DNA from: Pusillimonas sp. UBA3987
GTDB taxonomy: Bacteria; Pseudomonadota; Gammaproteobacteria; Burkholderiales; Burkholderiaceae_B
Length of the DNA: 64,000 nt
Direction of reading: 5' to 3'
NCBI GenBank assembly: GCA_002384935.1
Contig: DGCD01000004.1
Coordinates: forward strand, 2,377 to 66,376
Under the pieces are notes generated by a model. The model saw nothing but the letters and a program-made list of their open reading frames with translations. It did no database searches and was not told the DNA's origin. Numbering within the stretch: position 1 is the first letter of the stretch; the number at the start of each line of letters is the position of its first letter. A program made the translations under genes and the position numbers. This document shows, in pieces, positions 33,563-40,975 of this stretch.

Positions 33563-36492
33563 TAACTTGGAACCCTCCCCCACACAAGAAAAGGCGTTTG
33601 CGACGTCATCTCGACAAAATGATATTTACCCGTCAATGAAAAGCGCCGCCCGTCAAAAAGATCTTCCAACTCAACTCGAGCGTCGTCAGACATGCCCCAT
33701 TCCCAAAGCGGCAGTTCCAGCGTTGCGGAATGGGGCGAATGCGGATCCAGGTTGACCACCACCAGAACAATATCGTCGCCCTCTGGCGATGTTTTGCTAT
33801 AAAAAATCAAGTGTTCGCTATCGATCCTATGAAAGCGAATTCCCAAGTGCGTATGCAGCGCCGGGTGTGCACGACGAATCCGGTTCAGCCGTGTAATCTC
33901 GAATGTAATATTTTCTGGGGCATCCCAATCGCGCCACCTCAACTGGTACTTCTCGGAGTTCAAGTATTCCTCGCGACCCGGCATCGGCTCTCCCTCGCAA
34001 AGCTCGAAACCGCTATACATGCCCCACAAGCCGGACATCGTTGTTGCCAGCACGGCGCGAATGAGAAAGCCTGGCCGTCCCGACGTCTGTAAGTAATATG
34101 GATTGATATCCGGCGTATTAACAAAAAAATTGGGCCGGAAAAAGCCGCGTATCGGATGCTGATTCAGCTCACTCAGATAATCGGTCAGCTCCTGCTTAGT
34201 ATTGCGCCAGGTAAAGTAGCTATATGACTGCGAGAACCCTATTTTGGCCAGTCTGTACATCATGGCCGGCTTCGTGAACGCCTCGGAAAGAAAGATCACG
34301 TCAGGGTGCCGGGCGTGCACGTCTGAGATCAACCATTGCCAGAAAGGCAGAGGCTTGGTGTGTGGATTATCCACGCGAAAAATGCGAACTCCTTGCGCGA
34401 TCCAGAAGTTCACCACATCTCGCAACTGTCGCCAAAGAGCGGCACGCTCTCGGACGCTGGCTTGCTCACTATAAAAGTCTGGATTAACGATATCTTCGTA
34501 TTTCTTGGGTGGATTTTCAGCATATTGCACCGTGCCGTCCTCGCGCCATGCAAACCACGTTGGATGCTTGACAAGCCAGGGATGATCGGGCGAGCATTGC
34601 ACCGCGAAATCCAGAGCGATTTCCATTCCATGGTCGGCAGCACACTGAACCAGCCGCTTGAAGTCCTCGAGCGTGCCCAGTTGCGGATGTACCGCATCAT
34701 GGCCACCTTCAGGCGCTCCGATCGCGTAGGGGCTGCCGGGATCATCGGGCGACGCGCTAAGGGCATTGTTCTTGCCTTTTCGATTCTTTCTTCCAATGGG
34801 ATGAATGGGAGGGAAGTACAAAACATCAAAACCCATCTTCTGGATGGCCGGCAAGCGTTGAATAACGTCCATAAGCGTGCCGTGCATTTCCGGTGCTGCG
34901 CCGCAGGACCTGGGAAAGAGCTCGTACCAACTTGCAAACGCAGCCCTGCGCCGCTCAACCCACAGCGGGTAAGACACAGGGCACGTGGTTTCAAAGCTTC
35001 CCTCGCGCCATGCGCGTATCGTGTAACAATGGGCTCCCGGCAGAACCGGCCGAAACCGCGCCTGCCAGCGATCATTACCCAACGCAATCATGGGTACCTC
35101 ATGCCAGTGCGCAGCTTCAGCTTCGCGCCATAGAAGCTGAGCTGTCACGCGCGCGTGGCCGTCGGAAAATACAGTTGCCTCGACCTCTATCAGTTGTCCA
35201 ACCGTTGCGCGAGACGCAAATGCCCCGCCTTCGACGGACGGCAAAACATTCTCGATCGCGATGCGGGGTGCGCGCAATGCTTTTTGAACGCTTAGTCGGG
35301 TGAAGGTGGTTGTATTCTGATGCTGCCTCCTGGCTTTATTCGCCGCGTCCACCGGCGCAAGAAAGAGTATCCGGCTCGATTCGGGCTTGATTTCAAAGGC
35401 CATATCCTCCATATCCTGCACATCGAAGGTATAACCATCAGGCAGCCGTCCTAGAAGCGCAAGCCAGTGAATCTGCACTTTCGAAACAGGGCTTGGATTA
35501 ATTGCCAAAACCACCCGTCCCCGCCTTAAAACCGTGGCAGCCGACAATGGCCCTGACAATACATCCGCTATATAGCTATGCTCGGCATCCATCGTTCGCG
35601 ATAGACGATTCATTTCGATCACAACCTCGGGGCCTACCTCATGCGCTAATGCCATCGGAAATGCAAGCCCCTGCCCCAGAACCGCGGCAGCGCGCAAACG
35701 GCATAACGTACGCTCGCGCGCATGATCCGTGTAAGTCATGGGCGACGTCCCCAGCATCAACGCGTCAATATCCGCAACCGGGGCCGCCACAGGCGCGATC
35801 GCCTTGAGGCGGTCCCTTTCATCCATGAGCCAGGATGCACGGCCATCCCACCAAGGTAATGAAGAAAAGCACGCATCGAAACCCGCCTCGGTCAACGCAT
35901 CAACGTCCTCCGCACTCAAACCGGGCGTCCACACCAGAAACTGAAAAGCATCCGCCTGCAGTTGCGTACGCGCGATTAATTCGCGCCACTGCCCGGTCGA
36001 AAAAAACATAGGAGCCGCGCAGCGTACGCCATGCACCCCCGAGCGATTAAGCGTGCTTAAAGTCAATATCCAAAAGTCCATTGACTCAGCATCCGACCCC
36101 CTCCCGCCCAATGCATTTAATTCGGGACGAAAGTCGAGGAAAAAACGCAGTCCATGCGTGTCACATAGACTGGCTAATGCGCTGCATGACATCCATTCAC
36201 TCACATCGCCGGTGCGCTCCATTTGCTTCTCGTCGAATGCTGAGTTCTTCTGAAACACAGTGCCAATCCAGTCTGGCATATTGATCAGAATGCTGTTGAA
36301 CCCCAACCGTTGAGCCTGCCGGCAAATCTGCTCCCATTGCTGCAAGAAGGGGGTATTAGTCTCTTGCTTGAGCTTGGGCAGGTCACGGATATCCACACAA
36401 CAAATGCGCAGAAAGCGCTCGCTATCCCCTTCGCCTCCAGGTAGTTCGGATATGCCGTAATGTCCGGTTCCTCGTTTGACAAGCTCATCCAT
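33562..36492 (-). CDS. Maltose-1-phosphate maltosyltransferase GlgE with N-terminal extension
   Basis: 976 residues from the ATG at 36492, next to the glgA stop (TGATATG). A longer frame into glgA exists (36591), so the start is uncertain. GH13_3 enzyme that extends alpha-1,4-glucan from maltose 1-phosphate. The catalytic part occupies about the last 650 residues: the immunoglobulin-like N domain, FDVLYFPPIHPIGRKNRKGKNN, IALDFAVQCSPDHPW, nucleophile Asp in GVRIFRVDNPHTKP and the acid Glu in IFLSEAFTKP. The first ~320 residues are a degenerate barrel-like domain (LGFNSILINMPDW, FFLDFRPELNALGG) absent from the short actinobacterial GlgE (about 660-700 residues). With TreS-Mak it forms the GlgE route from trehalose to glucan. 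Confidence 0.95.
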   Translation of the reverse strand: MDELVKRGTGHYGISELPGGEGDSERFLRICCVDIRDLPKLKQETNTPFLQQWEQICRQAQRLGFNSILINMPDWIGTVFQKNSAFDEKQMERTGDVSEWMSCSALASLCDTHGLRFFLDFRPELNALGGRGSDAESMDFWILTLSTLNRSGVHGVRCAAPMFFSTGQWRELIARTQLQADAFQFLVWTPGLSAEDVDALTEAGFDACFSSLPWWDGRASWLMDERDRLKAIAPVAAPVADIDALMLGTSPMTYTDHARERTLCRLRAAAVLGQGLAFPMALAHEVGPEVVIEMNRLSRTMDAEHSYIADVLSGPLSAATVLRRGRVVLAINPSPVSKVQIHWLALLGRLPDGYTFDVQDMEDMAFEIKPESSRILFLAPVDAANKARRQHQNTTTFTRLSVQKALRAPRIAIENVLPSVEGGAFASRATVGQLIEVEATVFSDGHARVTAQLLWREAEAAHWHEVPMIALGNDRWQARFRPVLPGAHCYTIRAWREGSFETTCPVSYPLWVERRRAAFASWYELFPRSCGAAPEMHGTLMDVIQRLPAIQKMGFDVLYFPPIHPIGRKNRKGKNNALSASPDDPGSPYAIGAPEGGHDAVHPQLGTLEDFKRLVQCAADHGMEIALDFAVQCSPDHPWLVKHPTWFAWREDGTVQYAENPPKKYEDIVNPDFYSEQASVRERAALWRQLRDVVNFWIAQGVRIFRVDNPHTKPLPFWQWLISDVHARHPDVIFLSEAFTKPAMMYRLAKIGFSQSYSYFTWRNTKQELTDYLSELNQHPIRGFFRPNFFVNTPDINPYYLQTSGRPGFLIRAVLATTMSGLWGMYSGFELCEGEPMPGREEYLNSEKYQLRWRDWDAPENITFEITRLNRIRRAHPALHTHLGIRFHRIDSEHLIFYSKTSPEGDDIVLVVVNLDPHSPHSATLELPLWEWGMSDDARVELEDLFDGRRFSLTGKYHFVEMTSQTPFLVWGRVPS

Positions 36493-36493
36493 A

Positions 36494-38149
36494 TCAGGCC
36501 ACCGATGCCGAATCCGGGAAAGACAATACATCGGAACGGGCGCGTCGAGGCATCCGGCTTCGAACTCTGCCGCCCTTCGCCTTAGTAGCATTCAATGTCG
36601 AAGGCAAATCGACTGCCGTGGATTCTTGACTCGACATGGTCGGCGCCAATTCGGGCTGCGGGCGGATCTTCGCTTCCTCAGGCAGAGTACGGTCGCATAA
36701 AGCCTGGTACGAGCGAATATACGTCGGGGCTATCGTGGTCCAGCTAAAATCCGCATTCATTGCGTTGTACTGCATCGCGCTCCACAGCTCGGGTTCGAGC
36801 CGCAACGACATGGCACGATCAATCGCGGCATTCATGTCCGCTGCCCTATCGCCTTCGAAGAGAATCCCCGTCGCGTCACACATCGCTTGCATCGGAAGAT
36901 GACACCCAGGGTCGCGAAGAGTGTCGGCCATGCCCCCCACACGGGATCCGATCGGAATCGTGCCGTATCGCATCGCATATAATGGTGTCAGTCCAAAAGG
37001 CTCGAACCGACTACCGTGCAGCAAAATGTCTGCGCCGGCATGCAGTCGGTGGGCGTTCTCTTCGTCATAGCCTATTACCACACCACAACGACCCGGATAG
37101 TGTCGAGCAATTCGTTTCAGCTCTACCTCTATTTCTTTCTGTCCCCGTCCGATCACGCATACTTGCAACATAGGATGCGATTCCAAAGCGGCTGGTATCG
37201 CCTGCACGGCAACATCTGCCATTTTCTGTTCGGTAAGACGACTTCCCATTGCCATGACCGTCAGCCCCGCTCCCTGAGTCAAATCGAAACGACGCTGCAG
37301 CTCAATCTTGCAACGTACTTTATTGGCCAGATTGCCGCTATGAAAACAATCCTCGCCCAGATAAACGTCCGACTTGGGATTCCAATACTCGTGACTGATG
37401 CCGTTGGGAATCGATACCAGATCAGTTCCACGCGCCACCAAAGCGCCCTCCAATCCGCAGCCGAATTGCGGCGTCAGGATTTCACGAGCATAGTTGTGGC
37501 TTACTACACTGATACGATCCGCAAACTGGATGCCCGCTTTCAGAAAGTTCAGTTGGCCCCAGCATTCGGCGCCGTCTGATGTGCAATACCTTGGATCTAT
37601 GCCTAGACCGGCGGCATCCTCCAAAGGAAATGCCCCCTGGAACGCCAGGTTATGCAATGTCAGCAAGGTCTTGAGTCCTTTGACGGCCATCTGCTTCATA
37701 TAAAGCGGCGTTAGCGCCGCATGCCAATCGTGTGCATGCACGATATGTGGCCTGGGAACACCACCCCGTCCGTCGGCGACAAGCGCAGCTGCCATCGACA
37801 AGGACGCGTACCTTATTGCATTATCCCGATACGCTACGCCGTCTGCGTCACAATAAAGATCTTCCCGGTCGAATAACGCATCATTCTCAAGCACCAGAAC
37901 ATCCAGCGACAACTGGGGACATTTACCAGCGAACAGGCGGGCCGTTCCTCCTGGCAAACTTCCGAAACATGCCACTTCACGTGTCTGGACGAGCTTTTGA
38001 ATGACGCCCCTATAGCCGGGCAGCATAATCGTGACCTGTGAATCCAGATTGCCCAGTGCTTCGCATAAGCCGCTTACCGCATCTCCCAATCCACCTGTCT
38101 TTGCAAGCGGAAAGGCCTCGGCTGTTACCGTCAATATTCGCAATGTCAC
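36494..38149 (-). CDS. Glycogen synthase GlgA
   Basis: 551 residues. GT5 glucosyltransferase that adds glucose from ADP-glucose to alpha-glucan. N-terminal KTGGLGD motif (residues 17-23), HAHDWHAALTPLYMK, KTLLTLHNLAFQG, and the C-terminal SRFEPFGLTPLYAMRYGTIPIGSRVGGMADT. E. coli GlgA is 477 residues; this protein carries an additional ~55-residue C-terminal tail (after SYQALCDRTLP) rich in basic residues and Ser/Pro. First gene of the eight-gene operon, with a sigma-54-type promoter 111 nt upstream. No glgC or glgM is present in the window, so the ADP-glucose supply must be encoded elsewhere. Confidence 0.96.
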   Translation of the reverse strand: MTLRILTVTAEAFPLAKTGGLGDAVSGLCEALGNLDSQVTIMLPGYRGVIQKLVQTREVACFGSLPGGTARLFAGKCPQLSLDVLVLENDALFDREDLYCDADGVAYRDNAIRYASLSMAAALVADGRGGVPRPHIVHAHDWHAALTPLYMKQMAVKGLKTLLTLHNLAFQGAFPLEDAAGLGIDPRYCTSDGAECWGQLNFLKAGIQFADRISVVSHNYAREILTPQFGCGLEGALVARGTDLVSIPNGISHEYWNPKSDVYLGEDCFHSGNLANKVRCKIELQRRFDLTQGAGLTVMAMGSRLTEQKMADVAVQAIPAALESHPMLQVCVIGRGQKEIEVELKRIARHYPGRCGVVIGYDEENAHRLHAGADILLHGSRFEPFGLTPLYAMRYGTIPIGSRVGGMADTLRDPGCHLPMQAMCDATGILFEGDRAADMNAAIDRAMSLRLEPELWSAMQYNAMNADFSWTTIAPTYIRSYQALCDRTLPEEAKIRPQPELAPTMSSQESTAVDLPSTLNATKAKGGRVRSRMPRRARSDVLSFPDSASVA

Positions 38150-38259
38150 GATGCAGTCTCCAAGAATTGATCACCGTGAAGACTGTTGGCGTTGCAAGTA
38201 AGAATTACCGGCAAAGAAGTGGTGCCGATTTCGGAAAGCCAGTCTCCACATGTTGAACA

Positions 38260-38275
38260 AGCAAGGAGCATGCCC
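38260..38275 (-). promoter_or_regulatory. Sigma-54 promoter for the glgA-treY operon
   Basis: Reading leftward: GGGCATGCTCCTTGCT, GG-N10-GC with full TTGCT. Predicted start near 38248, about 100 nt before the glgA ATG. It would drive about 18.7 kb of storage and trehalose genes. Confidence 0.7.
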
Positions 38276-38369
38276 GTGGCCGAATTGAAATAATTATGTT
38301 TCTCTTTTTGCCTTGCCGAACGCTTTTTGTTACGCCGCACTAAGACACAACGGCGAAAGCTGAACTGAG

Positions 38370-38390
38370 GTCGATGCAACGAACATCGAC
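38370..38390. promoter_or_regulatory. Inverted repeat, possible activator binding site upstream of glgA
   Basis: GTCGATG-N7-CATCGAC, a perfect 7+7 inverted repeat 95 nt upstream of the glgA -24 box. Enhancer-binding proteins of the NtrC class bind such dyads 80-200 bp upstream of their promoters. I could not find the same sequence at the other promoters, so the assignment is tentative. Confidence 0.4.
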
Positions 38391-38434
38391 ACCCTTTGCT
38401 TATATTTATAGGGCGTCGAGGCTCAAACACGCTG

Positions 38435-39793
38435 CTAATTTGGAAGCGAGACGTCCCTCTCGTCGGCATCTATCCCATATTCGGAAAGCCGGTTATACAA
38501 GGTTTTTAAGCTGATCCCCAGAACTTCGGCCGCCATTTTTTTTACTCCTCCACATTGTTGCAATGTGGCAAGAATCAGCTGTCGCTTCGCGTCCTCCAAT
38601 GTCACCCCCACTGGGAGCACGATTTCCTTGCCCGAACGGGCTTCTCGGGCCGGGCTGAATGACATATCAAAGACGTTGGAATCGCCCTTGATGATCTGAT
38701 CGGCCATGATGAAGCTTCGATAAACAAAGTTGCGTAACTCACGTACATTACCCGGCCAAAAATAGCCCTTCATCGCTTCCAATAATTGAGGGTCAAACTC
38801 CTTCACGGTGTGCGACTCTTGATTCAGCATTCCCAGAAAATGCTCAGCAAGTATCAATACATCATTGCCGCGCTCGCGCAAAGGAGGCAGCTCTAATGGA
38901 AATACGCTGAGCCGATGATAGAGATCTTCCCGTAGCGTTCTCTTGGCGACCATTTCTTCGGGATTGCGGTTGGTAGCGGCGATCACCCGAACATCTGCCC
39001 GGACCTCATCGTGACTTCCGATGCGCATGAAACGACCGGTTTCAAGCACTCTGAGTAAACGGACCTGCAGCTCCATGGGCATTTCGGTAATTTCATCCAG
39101 AAATATCGTTCCCCCGGACGCCCTCTCAAAATAGCCTTTTCTTTGCTTGTCAGCACCGGTGTAACTGCCCTTCTCATGACCAAAAAGTTCACTTTCAATC
39201 AACGTAGGGGAAATAGCGCCGCAATTGATTGCCATGAACGGTTTAGTATGGCGTCGACTGGCCAAATGAATCGCTTCAGCAGCCAACTCTTTACCGGTAC
39301 CGCTTTCCCCAATCAAGAGCACGGTTGCTTGAGTCGGTGCCACTTTCCGAACGCGCTCATACAATAGTTGCATAGCATCGGACGCGCCAATAAGTCTGGC
39401 GAACGCGCATGCATTCGATATCGACTCTGCAGTTGACGGCTGCATGCGTTTAAGTTCAACCAGGACGCCACGCAGCCGCGCCAGGCTGACTGGTTTTTGA
39501 AGGTAATCGACAGCACCACAACGCAACGCCTCAATAGCACTGCTTACCGTCGAATGTCCAGTAACAAAGACGACTTGAGTGTCTTTTTGGTCAAGTTCCT
39601 TCCAGAAACTCATGCCGTCGCCATCGGGCAACTGCATATCCATGAGTAATACATCAGGACGATGTCGAGCTATCGCAATACCCGCTTGCCTGAGATCGCC
39701 CGCCAAAGACACTGCGTAACCCTCGTCGCGTGCCACATCCGCAATAAGTTCACGGATATCGGCGTCGTCATCTACCACCATCAAATGTGACAT
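38435..39793 (-). CDS. NtrC-family sigma-54-dependent response regulator
   Basis: 452 residues from the ATG at 39793; a TTG at 39811 is a less likely start. Cytoplasmic transcription activator. Receiver domain (1-120) with acidic pocket (VVDDD), phospho-acceptor Asp52 and Lys100. AAA+ domain with Walker A GESGTGKE (162-169), the sigma-54 contact loop as GSYTGA (209-214, a variant of GAFTGA), GTIFLDEI Walker B and the RIGSHDEVRADVRVIAATNR sensor. C-terminal Fis-type HTH (KKMAAEVLGISLKTLYNRLSEYG). No histidine kinase gene is present in the window, so its input is unknown. It lies between the glgA operon and the rpoN paralogue and is the best candidate activator of the sigma-54 promoters listed here. 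No sigma-54 site precedes it. Confidence 0.95.
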   Translation of the reverse strand: MSHLMVVDDDADIRELIADVARDEGYAVSLAGDLRQAGIAIARHRPDVLLMDMQLPDGDGMSFWKELDQKDTQVVFVTGHSTVSSAIEALRCGAVDYLQKPVSLARLRGVLVELKRMQPSTAESISNACAFARLIGASDAMQLLYERVRKVAPTQATVLLIGESGTGKELAAEAIHLASRRHTKPFMAINCGAISPTLIESELFGHEKGSYTGADKQRKGYFERASGGTIFLDEITEMPMELQVRLLRVLETGRFMRIGSHDEVRADVRVIAATNRNPEEMVAKRTLREDLYHRLSVFPLELPPLRERGNDVLILAEHFLGMLNQESHTVKEFDPQLLEAMKGYFWPGNVRELRNFVYRSFIMADQIIKGDSNVFDMSFSPAREARSGKEIVLPVGVTLEDAKRQLILATLQQCGGVKKMAAEVLGISLKTLYNRLSEYGIDADERDVSLPN

Positions 39794-40238
39794 TCCAATT
39801 GCCCATGACAATTAAGAAGTATATTTAGCCGTCTAATAGAGCATGAAAAAATTACTCGCTCGCTCTCATTAGCTGCTCCCTTTTACGCAATACTACGTGA
39901 ACAAATTAAAGGAAGAAGTAATAAAAAAGTACGTTTGTAACCAGAATTTTTAAACGTCTTTTTACGGCTATTGAGGACGGACATATTGTGGTGGAATGGA
40001 GACAAAGATGCCGCAGACTGGTGCTGCACGCGCATATCTTTTCTGATGGAGAAGTAAGCGGCACACTTTCGAGCAGCACATATGCTCTGCTCATGGGCTT
40101 GTAACGGCGGTAAGCGCTACAGGGCGCAGGCGTTAAGCTGATGATATAAACGGTTGGAGCAACTGCGCCAACCAAGGCGCAGTTGCTCAGTAAGACATGC
40201 CTACAGCGTGGCTGTGGTGTCATTCAGGCGCCTATCAG
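39794..40238. other. Non-coding stretch between the activator and the PRC-barrel gene
   Basis: 445 nt with no supported gene. It contains the promoter region of the leftward activator gene (no -24/-12 match found; a housekeeping promoter is likely but not pinpointed) and the long inverted repeat at 40157-40188. Confidence 0.5.
40157..40188. terminator. Perfect 13-bp inverted repeat downstream of the PRC-barrel gene
   Basis: GAGCAACTGCGCC - AACCAA - GGCGCAGTTGCTC. The GC-rich stem lies 50 nt after the leftward PRC-barrel stop codon. On the minus strand it is followed by CAACCGTTTATA, a poor U-tract. Most likely the transcription terminator that separates this gene from the activator gene. Confidence 0.6.
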
Positions 40239-40634
40239 CTACCAATAAACGGGTTGGTTGTAATACTCGTGAATACGGGTAGCCCACGCACGATCGGCCA
40301 TGCTGGGCCAGTGATCTTTGTCGAATCCCTCTGCTTCCTTCAACCGCTCTTCGGAAACATCGAGGACGAAACAATGGTTGACCGCATCGAGCTTCAAGGC
40401 GCTCCAGGGAATAGCGAACAATTTATCGCCAACGCCCAGCAACCCGCCACGTGACAGCACAGCGTAAGCAATGCGTCCAGACGGCACATCCAGCATGATA
40501 TCGTGAATCTTGCCCAACTTCTGCTCTGCATGATTCATTACATCATCTCCGTTCAATGTCGAAGCTGCCATCACCTCGGGTCCAGGGCCGTCACTCGGTT
40601 CGCCATCCTTAATAATAGCTGTTTCATCATTCAT
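40239..40634 (-). CDS. PRC-barrel domain protein
   Basis: 131 residues from the ATG at 40634 (AAGGAG upstream); the longer start at 40676 falls at the predicted transcription start and is rejected. The PRC-barrel core spans about residues 25-100: MAASTLNGDDVMNHAEQKLGKIHDIMLDVPSGRIAYAVLSRGG and LFAIPWSALKLD. No membrane segment. Stand-alone PRC-barrel proteins are small stress-linked proteins of unknown binding partner. It is transcribed divergently from the rpoN paralogue from a very good sigma-54-type promoter. Confidence 0.9.
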   Translation of the reverse strand: MNDETAIIKDGEPSDGPGPEVMAASTLNGDDVMNHAEQKLGKIHDIMLDVPSGRIAYAVLSRGGLLGVGDKLFAIPWSALKLDAVNHCFVLDVSEERLKEAEGFDKDHWPSMADRAWATRIHEYYNQPVYW

Positions 40635-40684
40635 CAATTTCTCCTTGCCTAGCATGTAAAGCCAACATGGCTCCATTGCTTGCT

Positions 40685-40700
40685 TGCAAGTCGTATGCCA
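40685..40700 (-). promoter_or_regulatory. Sigma-54 promoter for the PRC-barrel gene
   Basis: Reading leftward: TGGCATACGACTTGCA. It matches the TGGCAC-N5-TTGCA consensus except C-to-T at one base, with GG-N10-GC spacing. Predicted start near 40673, about 40 nt before the ATG. Confidence 0.8.
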
Positions 40701-40898
40701 GCTTTTATTATTTCCACTGCGAGCAAGAGCGAAACTTGAAATGCCTGCACTATTTACAAGGGTAGGTGAATAAAGTGCCGTCCAGGCTGAAACTTAAACT
40801 TACTCCAGACATATATAGCAATCGGATCCTCTGGGTTAATCAATAACGGTGCGGTTATCGCCGACGAGTCGCGTAACTGCGACCGGCAAGAAAAAAGC

Positions 40899-40914
40899 TG
40901 GCATGACTATTGCT
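40899..40914 (+). promoter_or_regulatory. Sigma-54 promoter for rpoN itself
   Basis: TGGCATGACTATTGCT, GG-N10-GC, one mismatch to the consensus. Predicted start near 40926, about 50 nt before the rpoN ATG. Implies positive autoregulation. Confidence 0.8.
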
Positions 40915-40975
40915 TGAATCTTTATAGAGATTAGGCGCGTCCATCCGAACCGCTAACCTCTTTAAGGAGAAACCG

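Larger units (their letters stand above)
40635..40975. promoter_or_regulatory. Divergent control region between PRC-barrel and rpoN
   Basis: 341 nt with two outward-facing -24/-12 sites (40685-40700 leftward, 40899-40914 rightward) about 200 bp apart. The space between could hold shared activator sites. Visible there: a small dyad GTCGC-N6-GCGAC at 40868-40883 and an imperfect direct repeat built on GAAACTT at about 40732 and 40790. No small gene is seen. Confidence 0.55.

Noticed and set aside
34336..35133. 265-codon rightward frame inside glgE
   Set aside because: Antisense shadow of the GlgE catalytic region with no family resemblance or ribosome binding site.
38146..38469. 107-codon leftward frame between glgA and the activator gene
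   Set aside because: No recognisable family, basic/Cys-containing random-like sequence, overlaps both flanking genes and covers the predicted glgA promoter and dyad.
39906..40223. 105-codon leftward frame upstream of the activator
   Set aside because: No start signal, no family resemblance, and it runs through the perfect inverted repeat at 40157-40188.
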